64,000 nt of DNA from Geopseudomonas aromaticivorans (GTDB taxonomy: Bacteria > Pseudomonadota > Gammaproteobacteria > Pseudomonadales > Pseudomonadaceae): contig NZ_JAHRGL010000071.1 in assembly GCF_019097855.1 (NCBI RefSeq), positions 170,445 to 234,444 on the forward strand, written 5' to 3'. The notes under the pieces were generated by a model. The model did no database searches and was not told the origin of the DNA. It worked only from the letters and a program-made list of their open reading frames with translations. Of this stretch, positions 1 to 16,950 are shown one piece after another; the first letter of the stretch is position 1; each line of letters opens with the position of its first letter. The translations under genes and the position numbers were made by a program.

Positions 1-1189
1 GGGCGATGGCGAAACGCCCGCCGGGCATGCCCAGGCGCTGCATTTCCGTTTCCACTGCGCCGGCGAGGCGGCCGGCGGCTTCGCGGCGCAGGTTGCTCAG
101 TTCGCCGGCCTTGTCGCGGTAATGGCGGGCGTAGGCTTCCAGTTCCGCGCCGAGGCGCTCGACGGCGGCGTCGTCGGCATGCAGGGCCTGCAGTTCGCTG
201 CGCAACTGTTCCTGCAGGGCGTGCAGCTCGGTGGGCAGGATGCGGTGCTTGCGCGCCAGGCTGTAGATGCTGTCCAGGCGTTCCTCGATCTGCTGCAGGC
301 GCTGCGGGTCGGCCTCGAAATGGTCGAGGAAGCGGTTGAGGCTGCTGACCGCTTCCTCTACCTGGATCTGCGCGCTGGTCAGCAGGTTCACCGCTTCTTC
401 CAGGGCGGCGGGCTGGCCGGGGCCGCCGCCAAGGCGCTGCAGGCTGCTGCTCAGGGCACCGAGCACGTTGCCGCTGTCGCTCTCGCTGCACAGCTCGAGC
501 ACCTGGCGGCAGGCGCCGAGCAGGCTCTCGGCGTTGCCCAGAGTCTTGTGCTCCTGTTCCAGTTGCTCCAGTTCGCTGGCGCCGAGGGCGAGGTTGTCCA
601 GCTCTTCCAGCTGGTAGCTGAGCAGCTGCTGGCGGGCGTGCTGTTCCTCGCTGCTGCGGCTGAGGTGTTCCAGTTCGCTGCGGGTCTGGCGCCAGCGCTG
701 GGCGGCCAGCTGCACCTGGCGTGCCAGTTCGCCGCCGCCGGCGTAGGCGTCGAGCAGGCGGCGATGGGTGTCGGGCTTGAGCAGCGACTGGTGCTCGTGC
801 TGGCTGTGGATGTCGATCAGCAGCTCGCCTAGGTGCTTGAGGTCGCCCAGCGGGCAGGGGGTGCCGTTGATGTAGGCGCGCGAGCGGCCCTCGGCGGTGA
901 TCACCCGGCGCAGGATGCATGGCCCGTCGCTGTCCAGGTCGCGCTCGGCCAGCCACTGCTGTGCTTCGGCGATGCTGCCGAGGTCGAAGCTGGCGAGGAT
1001 GTCGGCCTTGTCCGCGCCCGGGCGGACCACGCCGCTGTCGGTGCGGTCGCCCAGGGCGAGGCCGAGGGCGTCGAGCATGATCGACTTGCCGGCGCCGGTT
1101 TCGCCGGTGATGACGCTCATGCCGGCGCGCAGCTCCAGATCGAGCTGCTCGACGATGGCGTAGTTTCGGATCGACAGATGGACCAGCAT
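1..1189 (-). CDS. recN: DNA repair protein RecN (partial, N-terminal part)
   Basis: SMC-like ATPase of double-strand-break repair. The gene reads leftward and runs off the window, so only about 396 N-terminal codons are visible. The ATG at 1189 gives MLVHLSIRNYAIVEQL, and the Walker A motif GETGAGKS falls at residues 29-36. A long helical region follows, rich in Glu, Leu and Gln, as expected for the RecN coiled-coil arm. The C-terminal ATPase half (signature and Walker B) is outside. The gene diverges from grpE, and a LexA-type palindrome sits 23 bases upstream of the start, so SOS induction is expected. The family assignment is firm; completeness cannot be judged. Confidence 0.96.
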   Translation of the reverse strand, partial: MLVHLSIRNYAIVEQLDLELRAGMSVITGETGAGKSIMLDALGLALGDRTDSGVVRPGADKADILASFDLGSIAEAQQWLAERDLDSDGPCILRRVITAEGRSRAYINGTPCPLGDLKHLGELLIDIHSQHEHQSLLKPDTHRRLLDAYAGGGELARQVQLAAQRWRQTRSELEHLSRSSEEQHARQQLLSYQLEELDNLALGASELEQLEQEHKTLGNAESLLGACRQVLELCSESDSGNVLGALSSSLQRLGGGPGQPAALEEAVNLLTSAQIQVEEAVSSLNRFLDHFEADPQRLQQIEERLDSIYSLARKHRILPTELHALQEQLRSELQALHADDAAVERLGAELEAYARHYRDKAGELSNLRREAAGRLAGAVETEMQRLGMPGGRFAIA

Positions 1190-1211
1190 GGCGGGCTCCC
1201 GAGGAAGTTGT

Positions 1212-1227
1212 CTGGTTATTTATACAG
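1212..1227 (-). promoter_or_regulatory. LexA (SOS) box upstream of recN
   Basis: The 16-base site has the form CTG-N10-CAG with an AT-rich centre (CTGGTTATTTATACAG), matching the LexA operator of gammaproteobacteria. It sits 23-38 bases upstream of the recN start. recN is a classic strongly LexA-repressed gene, so the position fits. Confidence 0.85.
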
Positions 1228-1253
1228 TACATTTTTTCGTTCTGCCAATCCCC

Positions 1254-1282
1254 CTTGAAGCCGGCGCCGCGGCCCCCCATAT
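1254..1282 (+). promoter_or_regulatory. sigma-32 (heat-shock) promoter for grpE
   Basis: CTTGAAG at 1254-1260, a 14-base spacer and CCCCATAT at 1275-1282 match the RpoH consensus (CTTGAAA, 11-16 bases, CCCCATNT). Transcription would start about 45 bases before the grpE ATG. Confidence 0.8.
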
Positions 1283-1335
1283 AGGCGGCTGAATCAAGGG
1301 CCAAAGTGCCCGACCGTTGCTTTCAAGGAGACCCC

Positions 1336-1875
1336 ATGGCTGACGAACACAAGCTTGATCCGCAGAACCCCGAAGCCGAAGTGCCGGGCGAGGCTGAGAG
1401 CGCCGGCGACGATCTGGCGCAGCGCGTGCAGGCGCTCGAGGAGCAGCTGGCGGCCGCCCAGGATCAGGCCCTGCGCGCGGCGGCCGAGCTGCACAACGTG
1501 CGTCGGCGTGCCGAGCAGGATGTGGAAAAGGCGCACAAGTTCGCTCTGGAGAAGTTCGCCGCCGACCTGCTGATGGTGGTCGACAGCCTGGAGCGCGGCC
1601 TCGAGTTGTCCGATCCGGCCGACGAGGCCATCCGTCCGATGCGCGAAGGCATGGAGCTGACCCTCAAGGCGTTCCACGACACCCTCAAGCGCTACCAGGT
1701 CGAGGCGCTCGATCCGCACGGCGAGCCGTTCAACCCCGAGCAGCACCAGGCCATGGCCATGCAGCCGAGCGACACCGTCGAGCCGGGCAGCGTGCTCAAG
1801 GTGTTCCAGAAGGGCTACCTGCTCAACGGTCGCCTGCTGCGCCCCGCCATGGTGGTGGTGAGCAAGGCCGAGTGA
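1336..1875 (+). CDS. grpE: nucleotide exchange factor GrpE
   Basis: Co-chaperone that releases ADP from DnaK in the cytosolic Hsp70 cycle. The protein is 179 aa. An acidic N-terminus ([15 protein letters not shown]) leads into a long helix (about residues 30-95, [21 protein letters not shown]) and then the compact beta domain, with the conserved region [21 protein letters not shown] near the end. The ATG at 1336 is preceded by AAGGAG at 1325-1330. An in-frame ATG at 1306 would add ten residues but has no such site. It lies downstream of a sigma-32 promoter and directly upstream of dnaK, forming a heat-shock locus. Confidence 0.98.
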   Translation: MADEHKLDPQNPEAEVPGEAESAGDDLAQRVQALEEQLAAAQDQALRAAAELHNVRRRAEQDVEKAHKFALEKFAADLLMVVDSLERGLELSDPADEAIRPMREGMELTLKAFHDTLKRYQVEALDPHGEPFNPEQHQAMAMQPSDTVEPGSVLKVFQKGYLLNGRLLRPAMVVVSKAE

Positions 1876-1895
1876 ACTGAATTGCCGGGAATGCC

Positions 1896-1923
1896 CTTGA
1901 AAGTCGTCGGGGCACCCCCATTT
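1896..1923 (+). promoter_or_regulatory. sigma-32 (heat-shock) promoter for dnaK
   Basis: CTTGAAA at 1896-1902, a 13-base spacer and CCCCATTT at 1916-1923 are close to a perfect RpoH consensus. The site lies in the grpE-dnaK gap, so dnaK has its own heat-shock start in addition to read-through from grpE. Confidence 0.85.
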
Positions 1924-1996
1924 GTAGTGCCAAGCATCCAGTCATCCGGGCGACCGCCACAGGCGTCGCCCCGAGTCCAAGTTTCGGGAGAGTAAT

Positions 1997-3910
<1,914 letters not shown>

Positions 3911-3938
3911 GCGTCACGCTTGCTTCCGTCCCCAGCTG

Positions 3939-3991
3939 CCGCAGCCTGACTGCGGCGGGTCTGAACCGCCGCGCGGGAGCTTGCTCCCGCG
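3939..3991 (+). other. paired hairpins in the dnaK-dnaJ spacer
   Basis: Two stems lie in the 123-base gap: CCGCAG-CCTGA-CTGCGG (3939-3955) and CGCGGGAGC-TT-GCTCCCGCG (3972-3991). Neither is followed by a T run, so they look like mRNA stabilising, processing or partial-termination elements that could lower dnaJ output relative to dnaK. Function is inferred from position only. Confidence 0.5.
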
Positions 3992-4033
3992 TTGGCGTGT
4001 CTGGGGCAGACATATCCGGAGTGCATGAGAGCA

Positions 4034-5161
4034 ATGGCAAAACGTGACTTTTACGAGGTGCTCGGGGTCGAGCGCGGCGCCAGCGAGGCGGAGCTGAAGA
4101 AGGCCTACCGTCGCCTGGCCATGAAGTACCACCCGGACCGCAATCCCGACGACAAGGACGCCGAAGAGAAATTCAAGGAGGCCAACGAGGCCTACGAGGT
4201 GCTCTCCGACGCCAGCAAGCGTGCGGCCTACGACCAGTACGGGCATGCCGGGGTCGAGCCAAGCATGGGCGGCGGTGCCGGCTTCGGTGCCGGTGGCGCC
4301 AACTTCTCCGATATCTTCGGCGACGTGTTCAGCGACTTCTTCGGTGGCAGCCGCGGCGGCCAGCGCGGCGGTCCGCAACGCGGCAGCGACCTGCGCTACA
4401 CCCTCGAGCTGGATCTCGAGGAGGCGGTGCGCGGTACCACCGTGACCATCCGCGTGCCGACCCTGGTCGGCTGCAAGACCTGTGATGGCAGTGGGGCGAA
4501 GAAGGGCAGCGCACCGGTCACCTGCACCACCTGCGGGGGTGTCGGCCAGGTGCGCATGCAGCAGGGCTTCTTCTCGGTGCAGCAGACCTGCCCGCGCTGT
4601 CACGGCAGCGGCAAGATGATTTCCGATCCGTGCGGCAGCTGCCATGGCCAGGGGCGCATGGAGGAGCACAAGACCCTGTCGGTCAAGGTGCCCGCGGGTG
4701 TCGATACCGGCGACCGCATCCGCCTGTCCGGTGAGGGTGAGGCGGGGGCTCAGGGCGGTCCGGCCGGCGACCTGTACGTGGTGGTCAACGTGCGCGAGCA
4801 CGCGATCTTCCAGCGCGACGGCAAGCACCTGTACTGCGAGGTGCCGATCAGCTTCGCCGACGCGGCGCTGGGCGGCGAGCTGGAAGTGCCGACCCTCGAT
4901 GGTCGGGTCAAGCTGAAGATCCCGGAAGGCACCCAGACCGGCAAGCTGTTCCGCCTGCGTGGCAAGGGCGTGGTGCCGGTGCGTGGCGGCGGTGCCGGCG
5001 ACCTGATGTGCCGGGTGGCGGTGGAAACGCCGGTCAACCTGAGCAAGCGCCAGCGCGAGCTGCTCGAGGAGTTCCGCGGCACCCTGCAGGGCGACAGCTC
5101 GCACTCGCCCAAGGCCAGTGGCTGGTTCGAGGGCGTGAAGCGCTTCTTCGACGATCTTTAA
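4034..5161 (+). CDS. dnaJ: co-chaperone DnaJ (Hsp40)
   Basis: Stimulates DnaK ATPase and delivers substrates. It is 375 aa. The J domain (residues about 4-70) has HPD at 33-35. A Gly/Phe-rich linker (about 73-115) precedes the zinc region with four CXXCXGXG repeats ([32 protein letters not shown]). The substrate-binding beta domains finish the protein. The start at 4034 gives the family-typical [11 protein letters not shown]. An ATG at 4025 is in frame but adds only three residues. It is the type I DnaJ paired with the adjacent dnaK. Confidence 0.98.
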   Translation: MAKRDFYEVLGVERGASEAELKKAYRRLAMKYHPDRNPDDKDAEEKFKEANEAYEVLSDASKRAAYDQYGHAGVEPSMGGGAGFGAGGANFSDIFGDVFSDFFGGSRGGQRGGPQRGSDLRYTLELDLEEAVRGTTVTIRVPTLVGCKTCDGSGAKKGSAPVTCTTCGGVGQVRMQQGFFSVQQTCPRCHGSGKMISDPCGSCHGQGRMEEHKTLSVKVPAGVDTGDRIRLSGEGEAGAQGGPAGDLYVVVNVREHAIFQRDGKHLYCEVPISFADAALGGELEVPTLDGRVKLKIPEGTQTGKLFRLRGKGVVPVRGGGAGDLMCRVAVETPVNLSKRQRELLEEFRGTLQGDSSHSPKASGWFEGVKRFFDDL

Positions 5162-6016
<855 letters not shown>

Positions 6017-6110
6017 AATGCGCAGGCCGGAAAGGTCGCCGGCTGCACGCGAAGAGTGCGCTCGCTGCCGTCGGCGGGCGGTAGACCTTTCCGCTGGACG
6101 ATTTTTGCTC

Positions 6111-6116
6111 TAAAAT
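6111..6116 (+). promoter_or_regulatory. possible -10 element of a carA promoter
   Basis: TAAAAT at 6111-6116 resembles a sigma-70 -10 hexamer and would place the transcript start near 6123, just before the leader hairpin. No good -35 hexamer lies 16-18 bases upstream, so an activator or an additional promoter may be involved. This is weak on its own. Confidence 0.35.
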
Positions 6117-6153
6117 TCCGCTTTAGTGCGTCCACTACGAGCATGCAGACAAC

Positions 6154-6219
6154 ATGGAAAAAAGCGGGGTGATGTGGTTCTCACGTCATTCCGCTTTTTT
6201 GCAGCCTGAATTTGCATGA
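6154..6219 (+). CDS. possible carA leader peptide (21 codons)
   Basis: ATG at 6154 opens a 21-residue frame ([20 protein letters not shown] plus a final Ala) ending at TGA 6217-6219. It runs through the whole leader hairpin, and its stop overlaps an ATG at 6216 that is in frame with carA. A second, shorter frame (ATG 6143, nine residues, MQTTWKKAG) ends inside the first arm of the hairpin. Pyrimidine-linked attenuation with a short leader peptide has been proposed for P. aeruginosa carA, as I recall. Which frame is translated cannot be decided here, and neither has a strong ribosome-binding site. Confidence 0.4.
   Translation: MEKSGVMWFSRHSAFLQPEFA
6158..6200 (+). terminator. strong intrinsic terminator/attenuator in the carA leader
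   Basis: AAAAAAGCGG (6158-6167) pairs perfectly with CCGCTTTTTT (6191-6200). The stem continues inward through G-U and Watson-Crick pairs to a five-base loop at 6177-6181, about 19 pairs in all, and ends in six Ts. It sits 45 bases before the carA start rather than directly behind dapB. That placement fits an attenuator, though it could also simply end the dapB transcript. Confidence 0.8.
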
Positions 6220-6245
6220 AACGGTTCTATTTACGGGAGGTCTTC

Positions 6246-7382
6246 TTGACTAAGCCAGCCATACTCGCGCTTGCCGACGGCAGCATTTTCCGCGGTGAAG
6301 CCATCGGTGCCGACGGGCAGAGCGTCGGCGAGGTGGTATTCAATACCGCAATGACCGGCTATCAGGAAATTCTCACCGATCCTTCCTACTGCCAGCAGAT
6401 CGTCACCCTGACCTATCCGCACATCGGCAACACCGGCACCACGCCGGAAGACGCCGAGTCGAACAAGGTCTGGGCCGCCGGCCTGATCATTCGCGACCTG
6501 CCGCTGCTGGCCAGCAGCTGGCGCAACAAGCAGTCGCTGCCGGACTACCTGAAGGAGCACGGCACCGTCGCCATCGCCGGTATCGACACCCGTCGCCTGA
6601 CTCGCATCCTGCGCGAAAAGGGCTCGCAGAACGGCTGCATCCTCGCTGGCGCCGACGCCACTGAGGAGAAGGCCCTGGAGCTGGCGCGCAGCTTCCCCGG
6701 CCTCAAGGGCATGGACCTGGCCAAGGTGGTCAGCTGCAGTGAGCCCTACGAGTGGAACTCCAGCGTGTGGAGCCTGGAGACCGACAGCCATGCCGACATC
6801 CCGGCCGGCGAGCAGCCCTACCACGTGGTGGCCTACGACTTCGGCGTCAAGCTGAACATCCTGCGCATGCTGGTGGCGCGCGGCTGCCGGGTGACCGTGG
6901 TGCCGGCGCAGACCCCGGCCAGCACCGTGCTGGCGCTGAAGCCGGACGGCGTGTTCCTGTCCAACGGCCCGGGCGATCCCGAGCCGTGCGACTACGCCAT
7001 CCAGGCGATCAAGGACGTGCTGGAGACCGAGATTCCGGTGTTCGGCATCTGCCTCGGCCACCAGCTGCTGGCCCTGGCCTCCGGCGCCAAGACCATGAAG
7101 ATGGGTCATGGCCACCACGGTGCCAACCACCCGGTACAGGACCTCGACACCGGCGTGGTGATGATCACCAGCCAGAACCACGGCTTCTGCGCCGACGAGA
7201 CCAGCCTGCCGGGCAACCTGCGCGCCACCCACAAATCGCTGTTCGACGGCACTCTGCAGGGCATCGAGCGCACCGACAAGGTCGCCTTCAGCTTCCAGGG
7301 CCACCCGGAAGCCAGCCCGGGCCCGCACGACGTGGCCCCGCTGTTCGACCGCTTCATCGCCGAAATGGCCAAGCGTCGCTGA
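6246..7382 (+). CDS. carA: carbamoyl-phosphate synthase small (glutaminase) subunit
   Basis: Hydrolyses glutamine and passes ammonia to CarB for carbamoyl phosphate, the precursor of arginine and pyrimidines. It is 378 aa from TTG 6246, with GGGAGG at 6235-6240. Codon 1 is therefore TTG, giving [17 protein letters not shown]. An ATG at 6216 is in frame and would add ten residues, but it has no comparable site. The class I amidotransferase domain is C-terminal, with the nucleophile motif FGICLGHQ and the later catalytic [12 protein letters not shown] region. A leader hairpin precedes it and carB follows after only 36 bases. Confidence 0.97.
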   Translation: MTKPAILALADGSIFRGEAIGADGQSVGEVVFNTAMTGYQEILTDPSYCQQIVTLTYPHIGNTGTTPEDAESNKVWAAGLIIRDLPLLASSWRNKQSLPDYLKEHGTVAIAGIDTRRLTRILREKGSQNGCILAGADATEEKALELARSFPGLKGMDLAKVVSCSEPYEWNSSVWSLETDSHADIPAGEQPYHVVAYDFGVKLNILRMLVARGCRVTVVPAQTPASTVLALKPDGVFLSNGPGDPEPCDYAIQAIKDVLETEIPVFGICLGHQLLALASGAKTMKMGHGHHGANHPVQDLDTGVVMITSQNHGFCADETSLPGNLRATHKSLFDGTLQGIERTDKVAFSFQGHPEASPGPHDVAPLFDRFIAEMAKRR

Positions 7383-7418
7383 GTTTGCCGACAGATCAAC
7401 GGATTCGTGTGAGAGACC

Positions 7419-10636
<3,218 letters not shown>

Positions 10637-10640
<4 letters not shown>

Positions 10641-11113
10641 CCAAATACCCGATGACGGTCCAGGGCGCGCGCGCCCTGGAGGAAGAACTGGCGCACCTGA
10701 CCAAGGTGGTGCGGCCGAAGCTCAGCCAGGACATCGGTACCGCGCGTGAACTGGGCGACCTCAAGGAGAACGCCGAGTATCACGCCGCCCGCGAGCAGCA
10801 GGGCATGGTCGAGGCGCGGATTCGCGATATCGAGGGTCGCCTGCAGCACGCGGTGATCATCGATGTCACGACCATCCCGCACACCGGCAAGGTGATCTTC
10901 GGCACCACGGTGGAAATCGCCAACTGCGAGACCGACGAAAGCGTGACCTACCAGATCGTCGGCGAGGACGAGGCGGACATCAAGGCCGCCAAGATCTCGG
11001 TCGGCTCGCCGATCGCCCGCGCCCTGGTGGGCAAGGAAGAGGGCGATGTGGTGGTGGTGGTGACCCCCAGCGGCAAGGTCGAGTACGAGATTGTCGAGGT
11101 TCGCCATCTCTGA
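10637..11113 (+). CDS. greA: transcription elongation factor GreA
   Basis: Rescues backtracked RNA polymerase by stimulating transcript cleavage through the secondary channel. It is 158 aa. The N-terminal coiled coil carries the acidic tip segment [18 protein letters not shown] (about residues 36-53). The FKBP-like C-terminal domain ends in [13 protein letters not shown]. The ATG overlaps the carB stop. The next gene overlaps the greA end by 23 bases, so the three look like one transcription unit. Confidence 0.98.
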
Positions 11114-11531
11114 CGCGCAGCCCTCCCGCTCGCCGCTGCGTGCCGGCGCCATCAGCTGGCGCCTGGCGCAGACCTTCTGGGTCGGCGGCCTGTGGCTGCT
11201 GTACTTCGTGCTGCTGCCGGCGCTGGAGCATTACGGCCTGGCGCCATTGCTGCTCGAGGATATTTCCGCCAGCCTGATTCCGCTGCTGCTCGGCTTTGCT
11301 GGCTTCTGCGCGCTGCTGCAGAAGCTGGTGCTGCTGCAGCAGCGCGGTCTGCGCAGCCTGTGGGCGGACTTCCGCGGTCAGTTGCTGCTGGCGGTGCTGT
11401 TGCTGGTGACGGGATTCTTCGCCGGCCCCTGGCTGGGGTTGGCGGGGAACAGCTGGCCGCTGTTCTGCTACATGGCCGTGGCAGCCTGCGGGCTGGTGCT
11501 GGTGCTGCAGCCGGTGCCCGGCGAGCAGTGA
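11091..11531 (+). CDS. DUF4149-type membrane protein
   Basis: Small integral membrane protein of 146 aa with no assigned reaction. Four hydrophobic segments are visible: [55 protein letters not shown] and [13 protein letters not shown]. This fits the DUF4149 family found between greA and yhbY in Pseudomonas. The start is taken as TTG 11091, inside the end of greA, because no ATG or GTG occurs in frame before the first membrane segment. That overlap suggests coupling to greA translation. The family is likely; the role is unknown. Confidence 0.75.
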   Translation: MSRFAISDAQPSRSPLRAGAISWRLAQTFWVGGLWLLYFVLLPALEHYGLAPLLLEDISASLIPLLLGFAGFCALLQKLVLLQQRGLRSLWADFRGQLLLAVLLLVTGFFAGPWLGLAGNSWPLFCYMAVAACGLVLVLQPVPGEQ

Positions 11532-11537
11532 GGTGGG

Positions 11538-11564
11538 ACGGGCGATGCCGTTGGCATCGCCCGT
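11538..11564. terminator. hairpin between convergent genes
   Basis: ACGGGCGATGCC and GGCATCGCCCGT form a 12-pair stem with a three-base loop, seven bases after the membrane-protein gene and nine before the end of yhbY. There is no T run on either side. It may serve both strands. Confidence 0.55.
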
Positions 11565-11573
11565 GTCCGCGAC

Positions 11574-11885
11574 TCAGATCGAGTGGCGGACGATGTTGGA
11601 TAGGTGGCGGTTCTGCTGGGCGGCGCGGCGATAGACCAGCGCCATCTTGCCGATCACCTGCACCAGCTCGCAGCGCGCCTGCCGGCACAGCTCGTCGATC
11701 AGGGCACGGCGGTCGTCGCGCTCGGTGAGAGCGAACTTGATCTTGATCAGCTCGTGATCGTTGAGCGCGCGCTCCAGTTCGCCAAGCACGCCCTCGGTCA
11801 GACCGTTTTCCGCCACGATCAATACCGGATTCAGATGGTGGCCGATAGATTTGTACTGTTTCTTCTGCTCGTTGCTGAGCGGCAT
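11574..11885 (-). CDS. yhbY: YhbY/CRS1 family ribosome assembly RNA-binding protein
   Basis: Single CRM-domain protein of 103 aa that associates with pre-50S particles in relatives. It starts at [20 protein letters not shown] and carries the fold's basic and helical pattern ([21 protein letters not shown], then [30 protein letters not shown], cut here into parts). The ATG at 11885 is chosen as the family start; the frame continues upstream without support. It diverges from rlmE across an 82-base gap, and both are 50S biogenesis genes. Confidence 0.93.
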   Translation of the reverse strand: MPLSNEQKKQYKSIGHHLNPVLIVAENGLTEGVLGELERALNDHELIKIKFALTERDDRRALIDELCRQARCELVQVIGKMALVYRRAAQQNRHLSNIVRHSI

Positions 11886-11967
11886 AATCCGACCTCTGCG
11901 TCTGATCCTGTTAAAAGCGGTGGCTAGTGTACCCGAGTGTCCGTTAGCCGCCCAGATGAGGTACTTC

Positions 11968-12591
11968 GTGGCCCGTTCCAAGACCAGCCAGCGTTGGCTG
12001 AAAGAGCATTTCGACGATCCCTACGTGAAGATGGCGCAGAAGGACGGCTACCGTTCGCGCGCCAGCTACAAGCTGCTGGAGATCCAGGAGAAGGATCGCA
12101 TTCTGCGTCCCGGCATGACGGTGGTCGACCTCGGCGCGGCGCCGGGTGGCTGGTCGCAGGTCACCAGCCGGGTGATCGGCGACAAGGGGCGCCTGATCGC
12201 CTCGGACATCCTGGCGATGGACAGCATCCCCGATGTCACCTTCATCCAGGGCGACTTCACCGACGATGCGGTGTTCGCGCAGATCCTCGCGGCGATCGGC
12301 GACCATCCGGTCGACCTGGTGATTTCCGACATGGCCCCCAACATGAGTGGGGTGCGTTCGGCCGATCAGCCGCGTGCCATGTACCTGTGCGAGCTGGCGC
12401 TGGATCTGGCCACCCGGGTGCTGCGTCCGGGCGGCGATTTCCTGATCAAGATCTTCCAGGGCGAAGGCTTCGATGCCTACCACAAGCAGGTGCGCGAGCT
12501 GTTCGACAAGGTGCAGATGCGCAAGCCGAGTTCGTCGCGCGACCGTTCGCGCGAGCAGTATCTGCTCGCACGCGGATTCCGTGGCGCCTAG
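11968..12591 (+). CDS. rlmE: 23S rRNA 2'-O-ribose methyltransferase RlmE (FtsJ)
   Basis: Methylates U2552 (E. coli numbering) of 23S rRNA with S-adenosylmethionine, late in 50S assembly. It is 207 aa. The SAM motif is [14 protein letters not shown], and [10 protein letters not shown] and [10 protein letters not shown] carry the Asp and Lys of the catalytic K-D-K-E set. The GTG at 11968 gives the family N-terminus [15 protein letters not shown], with GAGG at 11958-11961. An ATG at 11956 overlaps that site and is less likely. It is followed by ftsH, as in E. coli. Confidence 0.97.
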   Translation: MARSKTSQRWLKEHFDDPYVKMAQKDGYRSRASYKLLEIQEKDRILRPGMTVVDLGAAPGGWSQVTSRVIGDKGRLIASDILAMDSIPDVTFIQGDFTDDAVFAQILAAIGDHPVDLVISDMAPNMSGVRSADQPRAMYLCELALDLATRVLRPGGDFLIKIFQGEGFDAYHKQVRELFDKVQMRKPSSSRDRSREQYLLARGFRGA

Positions 12592-12690
12592 ACTGCAGGG
12601 AGCCGACTCGGCGTGCCGGGTCAAATGACGTTACAACCCGATCTGCCAGCAATCGGGCTGCTGTAGTAAGTTAGACCGGCAAAGAACCGG

Positions 12691-12718
12691 CCGCCGCGTG
12701 AAGCGTTTTCCGCGGCGG
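12691..12718 (+). other. hairpin in the ftsH 5' region
   Basis: CCGCCGCG and CGCGGCGG form an eight-pair stem around a 12-base loop, 23 bases before the ftsH start. No T run follows, so it is a candidate mRNA structure rather than a terminator. Confidence 0.4.
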
Positions 12719-12741
12719 GGCTGGTCAGAGAGGGTAGTCAA

Positions 12742-14667
<1,926 letters not shown>

Positions 14668-14674
14668 TTTCCCG

Positions 14675-15526
14675 ATGACTACGCGTTCCTTTCGCGATCG
14701 GCTGCCCTGTGGCAGCCGATTGCTCGATTTGTCTCGCCCGCAGGTGATGGGCATCCTCAACGTCACCCCCGACTCGTTCTCCGATGGCGGCTCCTTCAAT
14801 CACCTGGAGGACGCGCTGCGCCATGCCGAGGCGATGGTGCGCGCCGGCGCCACGCTGATCGACGTCGGTGGCGAGTCGACCCGCCCCGGTGCGCCGCCGG
14901 TTTCCGCGCAGGAAGAGCTGGATCGGGTCGCCCCGGCCGTCGAGGCGATTGCCCGCGAGCTGGACGTGATCATCTCGGTGGATACCTCCACCGCCGCGGT
15001 GATGCGCGAGTCGGCGCGTCTCGGCGCCGGACTGATCAACGACGTGCGCGCCCTGCAGCGTCCCGGTGCCCTGCAGGCGGTAGCGGACAGTGGCCTGCCG
15101 GTGTGCCTGATGCACATGCGCGGCGAGCCGACCACCATGCAGGACGATCCCCGCTACCCGGACATCTACGCCGAAGTGCACGATTTCCTCGCCGAGCGCA
15201 TGACCGCCTGCGCGCAGGCGGGCATTGCCCGCGAGCGCATCGTGCTGGATCCGGGCTTTGGTTTTGCCAAGACCCTGGAGCACAATCTGCGCCTGTTCCA
15301 GCAGCTGGAACGACTGCATGAGTTCGGCTTGCCGCTGCTGGTTGGCGTGTCGCGCAAGAGCATGATCGGCAAGGTGCTGGACAGGCCGGTGGGTGAGCGC
15401 CTGTATGGTAGTCTGGCCCTGGCGGCGCTGGCGGTGGCCAAGGGCGCGCAGATCCTGCGGGTGCACGATGTGGCCGAAACCGTGGATGTGGTTCGCATGA
15501 TTGCCGCCGTGGAATGGGCGGATTGA
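14675..15526 (+). CDS. folP: dihydropteroate synthase
   Basis: Condenses p-aminobenzoate with hydroxymethyl-dihydropterin pyrophosphate in folate synthesis; the sulfonamide target. It is 283 aa, a TIM barrel. The signature loops are GILNVTPDSFSDGG (about residues 26-39) and IDVGGESTRPG. DPGFGFAKTLEHN and VGVSRKSMIGK are the pterin and phosphate-binding segments. The ATG at 14675 follows the ftsH stop by seven bases. The ftsH-folP-glmM order matches E. coli and Pseudomonas. Confidence 0.98.
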   Translation: MTTRSFRDRLPCGSRLLDLSRPQVMGILNVTPDSFSDGGSFNHLEDALRHAEAMVRAGATLIDVGGESTRPGAPPVSAQEELDRVAPAVEAIARELDVIISVDTSTAAVMRESARLGAGLINDVRALQRPGALQAVADSGLPVCLMHMRGEPTTMQDDPRYPDIYAEVHDFLAERMTACAQAGIARERIVLDPGFGFAKTLEHNLRLFQQLERLHEFGLPLLVGVSRKSMIGKVLDRPVGERLYGSLALAALAVAKGAQILRVHDVAETVDVVRMIAAVEWAD

Positions 15527-15541
15527 CAGCAGGATGATGGA

Positions 15542-16885
15542 ATGAGCAGAAAATATTTTGGTACCGACGGCATCCGCGGACGAGTCGGCGAGTTTCCGAT
15601 CACCCCGGAGTTCATGCTCAAGCTGGGCTGGGCGGCGGGCATGGCGTTCCGTCGCCAGGGCCACTGCAAGGTGCTGATCGGCAAGGACACGCGGATTTCC
15701 GGCTACATGTTCGAGTCCGCCCTGCAGGCTGGCCTGATCGCTGCCGGAGCCGACGTGATGCTGCTCGGTCCGATGCCGACGCCGGCGGTGGCCTATCTGA
15801 CCCGTACCTTTCACGCCGATGCCGGTATCGTCATCAGCGCCTCGCACAATCCGCACTATGACAACGGCATCAAGTTCTTCTCCAGCAAGGGCAGCAAGCT
15901 GCCGGACGAGATCGAGGCGATGATCGAGGAGCTGCTGGATGCGCCGATGGTCGTGGCCGAGTCGGCGCAGCTGGGCAAGGCTTCGCGACTGAATGATGCC
16001 GCGGGCCGCTATATCGAGTTCTGCAAGAGCAGCGTGCCGACCAGCACCGATTTCGCCGGGCTCAAGCTGGTGCTCGACTGTGCCCATGGCGCCACCTACA
16101 AGGTGGCGCCCAGCGTGTTCCGCGAACTGGGCGCCGAGGTGGCGGTGATCGCCGCGCAGCCGGACGGACTGAACATCAACGCCGGTGTCGGCTCCACGCA
16201 CGTGGGCGAGCTGCAGAAGGCGGTGCTCGAGCAGGGCGCCGACCTGGGCATCGCCTTCGATGGTGACGGCGACCGCGTGCTGATGGTCGACCACACCGGC
16301 GCGGTGGTCGATGGCGACGAGCTGCTGTACATCATCGCCACCGACCTCCAGGAGCGCGATCGCCTGCCGGAAGGCAGTGGCGTGGTCGGTACCCTGATGA
16401 GCAACCTGGGGCTCGAGCTGGCGCTGCAGGAGCGCGGCATTCCCCTGGTGCGCGCGAAAGTCGGCGACCGCTACGTGATGGCTGAGATGCTCGAGCGTGG
16501 CTGGGTCCTGGGCGGCGAGAACTCCGGCCATATCGTCTGCAGGCAGCATGTCACCACCGGCGATGCGATCATCGCCGCCCTGCAGGTGCTGCTGGCCCTG
16601 CGCCGGCGTGGGCAGAGCCTCGCTGAGGCGCGCCACGGCCTGCACAAGTGCCCCCAGGTCTTGATCAACGTGCGTTTCGGTGGCGGTCAGGATCCGGTGG
16701 CGCACCCGGCGGTGCAGGATGCTTGTGCGCGGGTGACCGAGCAGATGGCCGGACGCGGTCGTGTGCTGCTGCGCAAGTCGGGTACCGAGCCGCTGGTGCG
16801 GGTAATGGTCGAGGGTGATGAGGAAGCCGTGGTGCGCGCGCACGCGGAAACCCTGGCTGCGCTGGTGAAAGAGCTATGTGCTTGA
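15542..16885 (+). CDS. glmM: phosphoglucosamine mutase
   Basis: Interconverts glucosamine-6-phosphate and glucosamine-1-phosphate for UDP-GlcNAc, feeding peptidoglycan and LPS. It is 447 aa. The phosphoserine loop [11 protein letters not shown] has its Ser at residue 101. The metal loop [12 protein letters not shown] and the sugar loop GGENSGH are present. The C-terminal phosphate-binding segment is [13 protein letters not shown]. The ATG at 15542 is 15 bases after the folP stop. Confidence 0.98.
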   Translation: MSRKYFGTDGIRGRVGEFPITPEFMLKLGWAAGMAFRRQGHCKVLIGKDTRISGYMFESALQAGLIAAGADVMLLGPMPTPAVAYLTRTFHADAGIVISASHNPHYDNGIKFFSSKGSKLPDEIEAMIEELLDAPMVVAESAQLGKASRLNDAAGRYIEFCKSSVPTSTDFAGLKLVLDCAHGATYKVAPSVFRELGAEVAVIAAQPDGLNINAGVGSTHVGELQKAVLEQGADLGIAFDGDGDRVLMVDHTGAVVDGDELLYIIATDLQERDRLPEGSGVVGTLMSNLGLELALQERGIPLVRAKVGDRYVMAEMLERGWVLGGENSGHIVCRQHVTTGDAIIAALQVLLALRRRGQSLAEARHGLHKCPQVLINVRFGGGQDPVAHPAVQDACARVTEQMAGRGRVLLRKSGTEPLVRVMVEGDEEAVVRAHAETLAALVKELCA

Positions 16886-16950
16886 TTTCGCTTGCCAGTT
16901 TGCCGGTGCTTGAGTAACATCTGCGCCCACTTTGGACGACGAGGTTTAGC

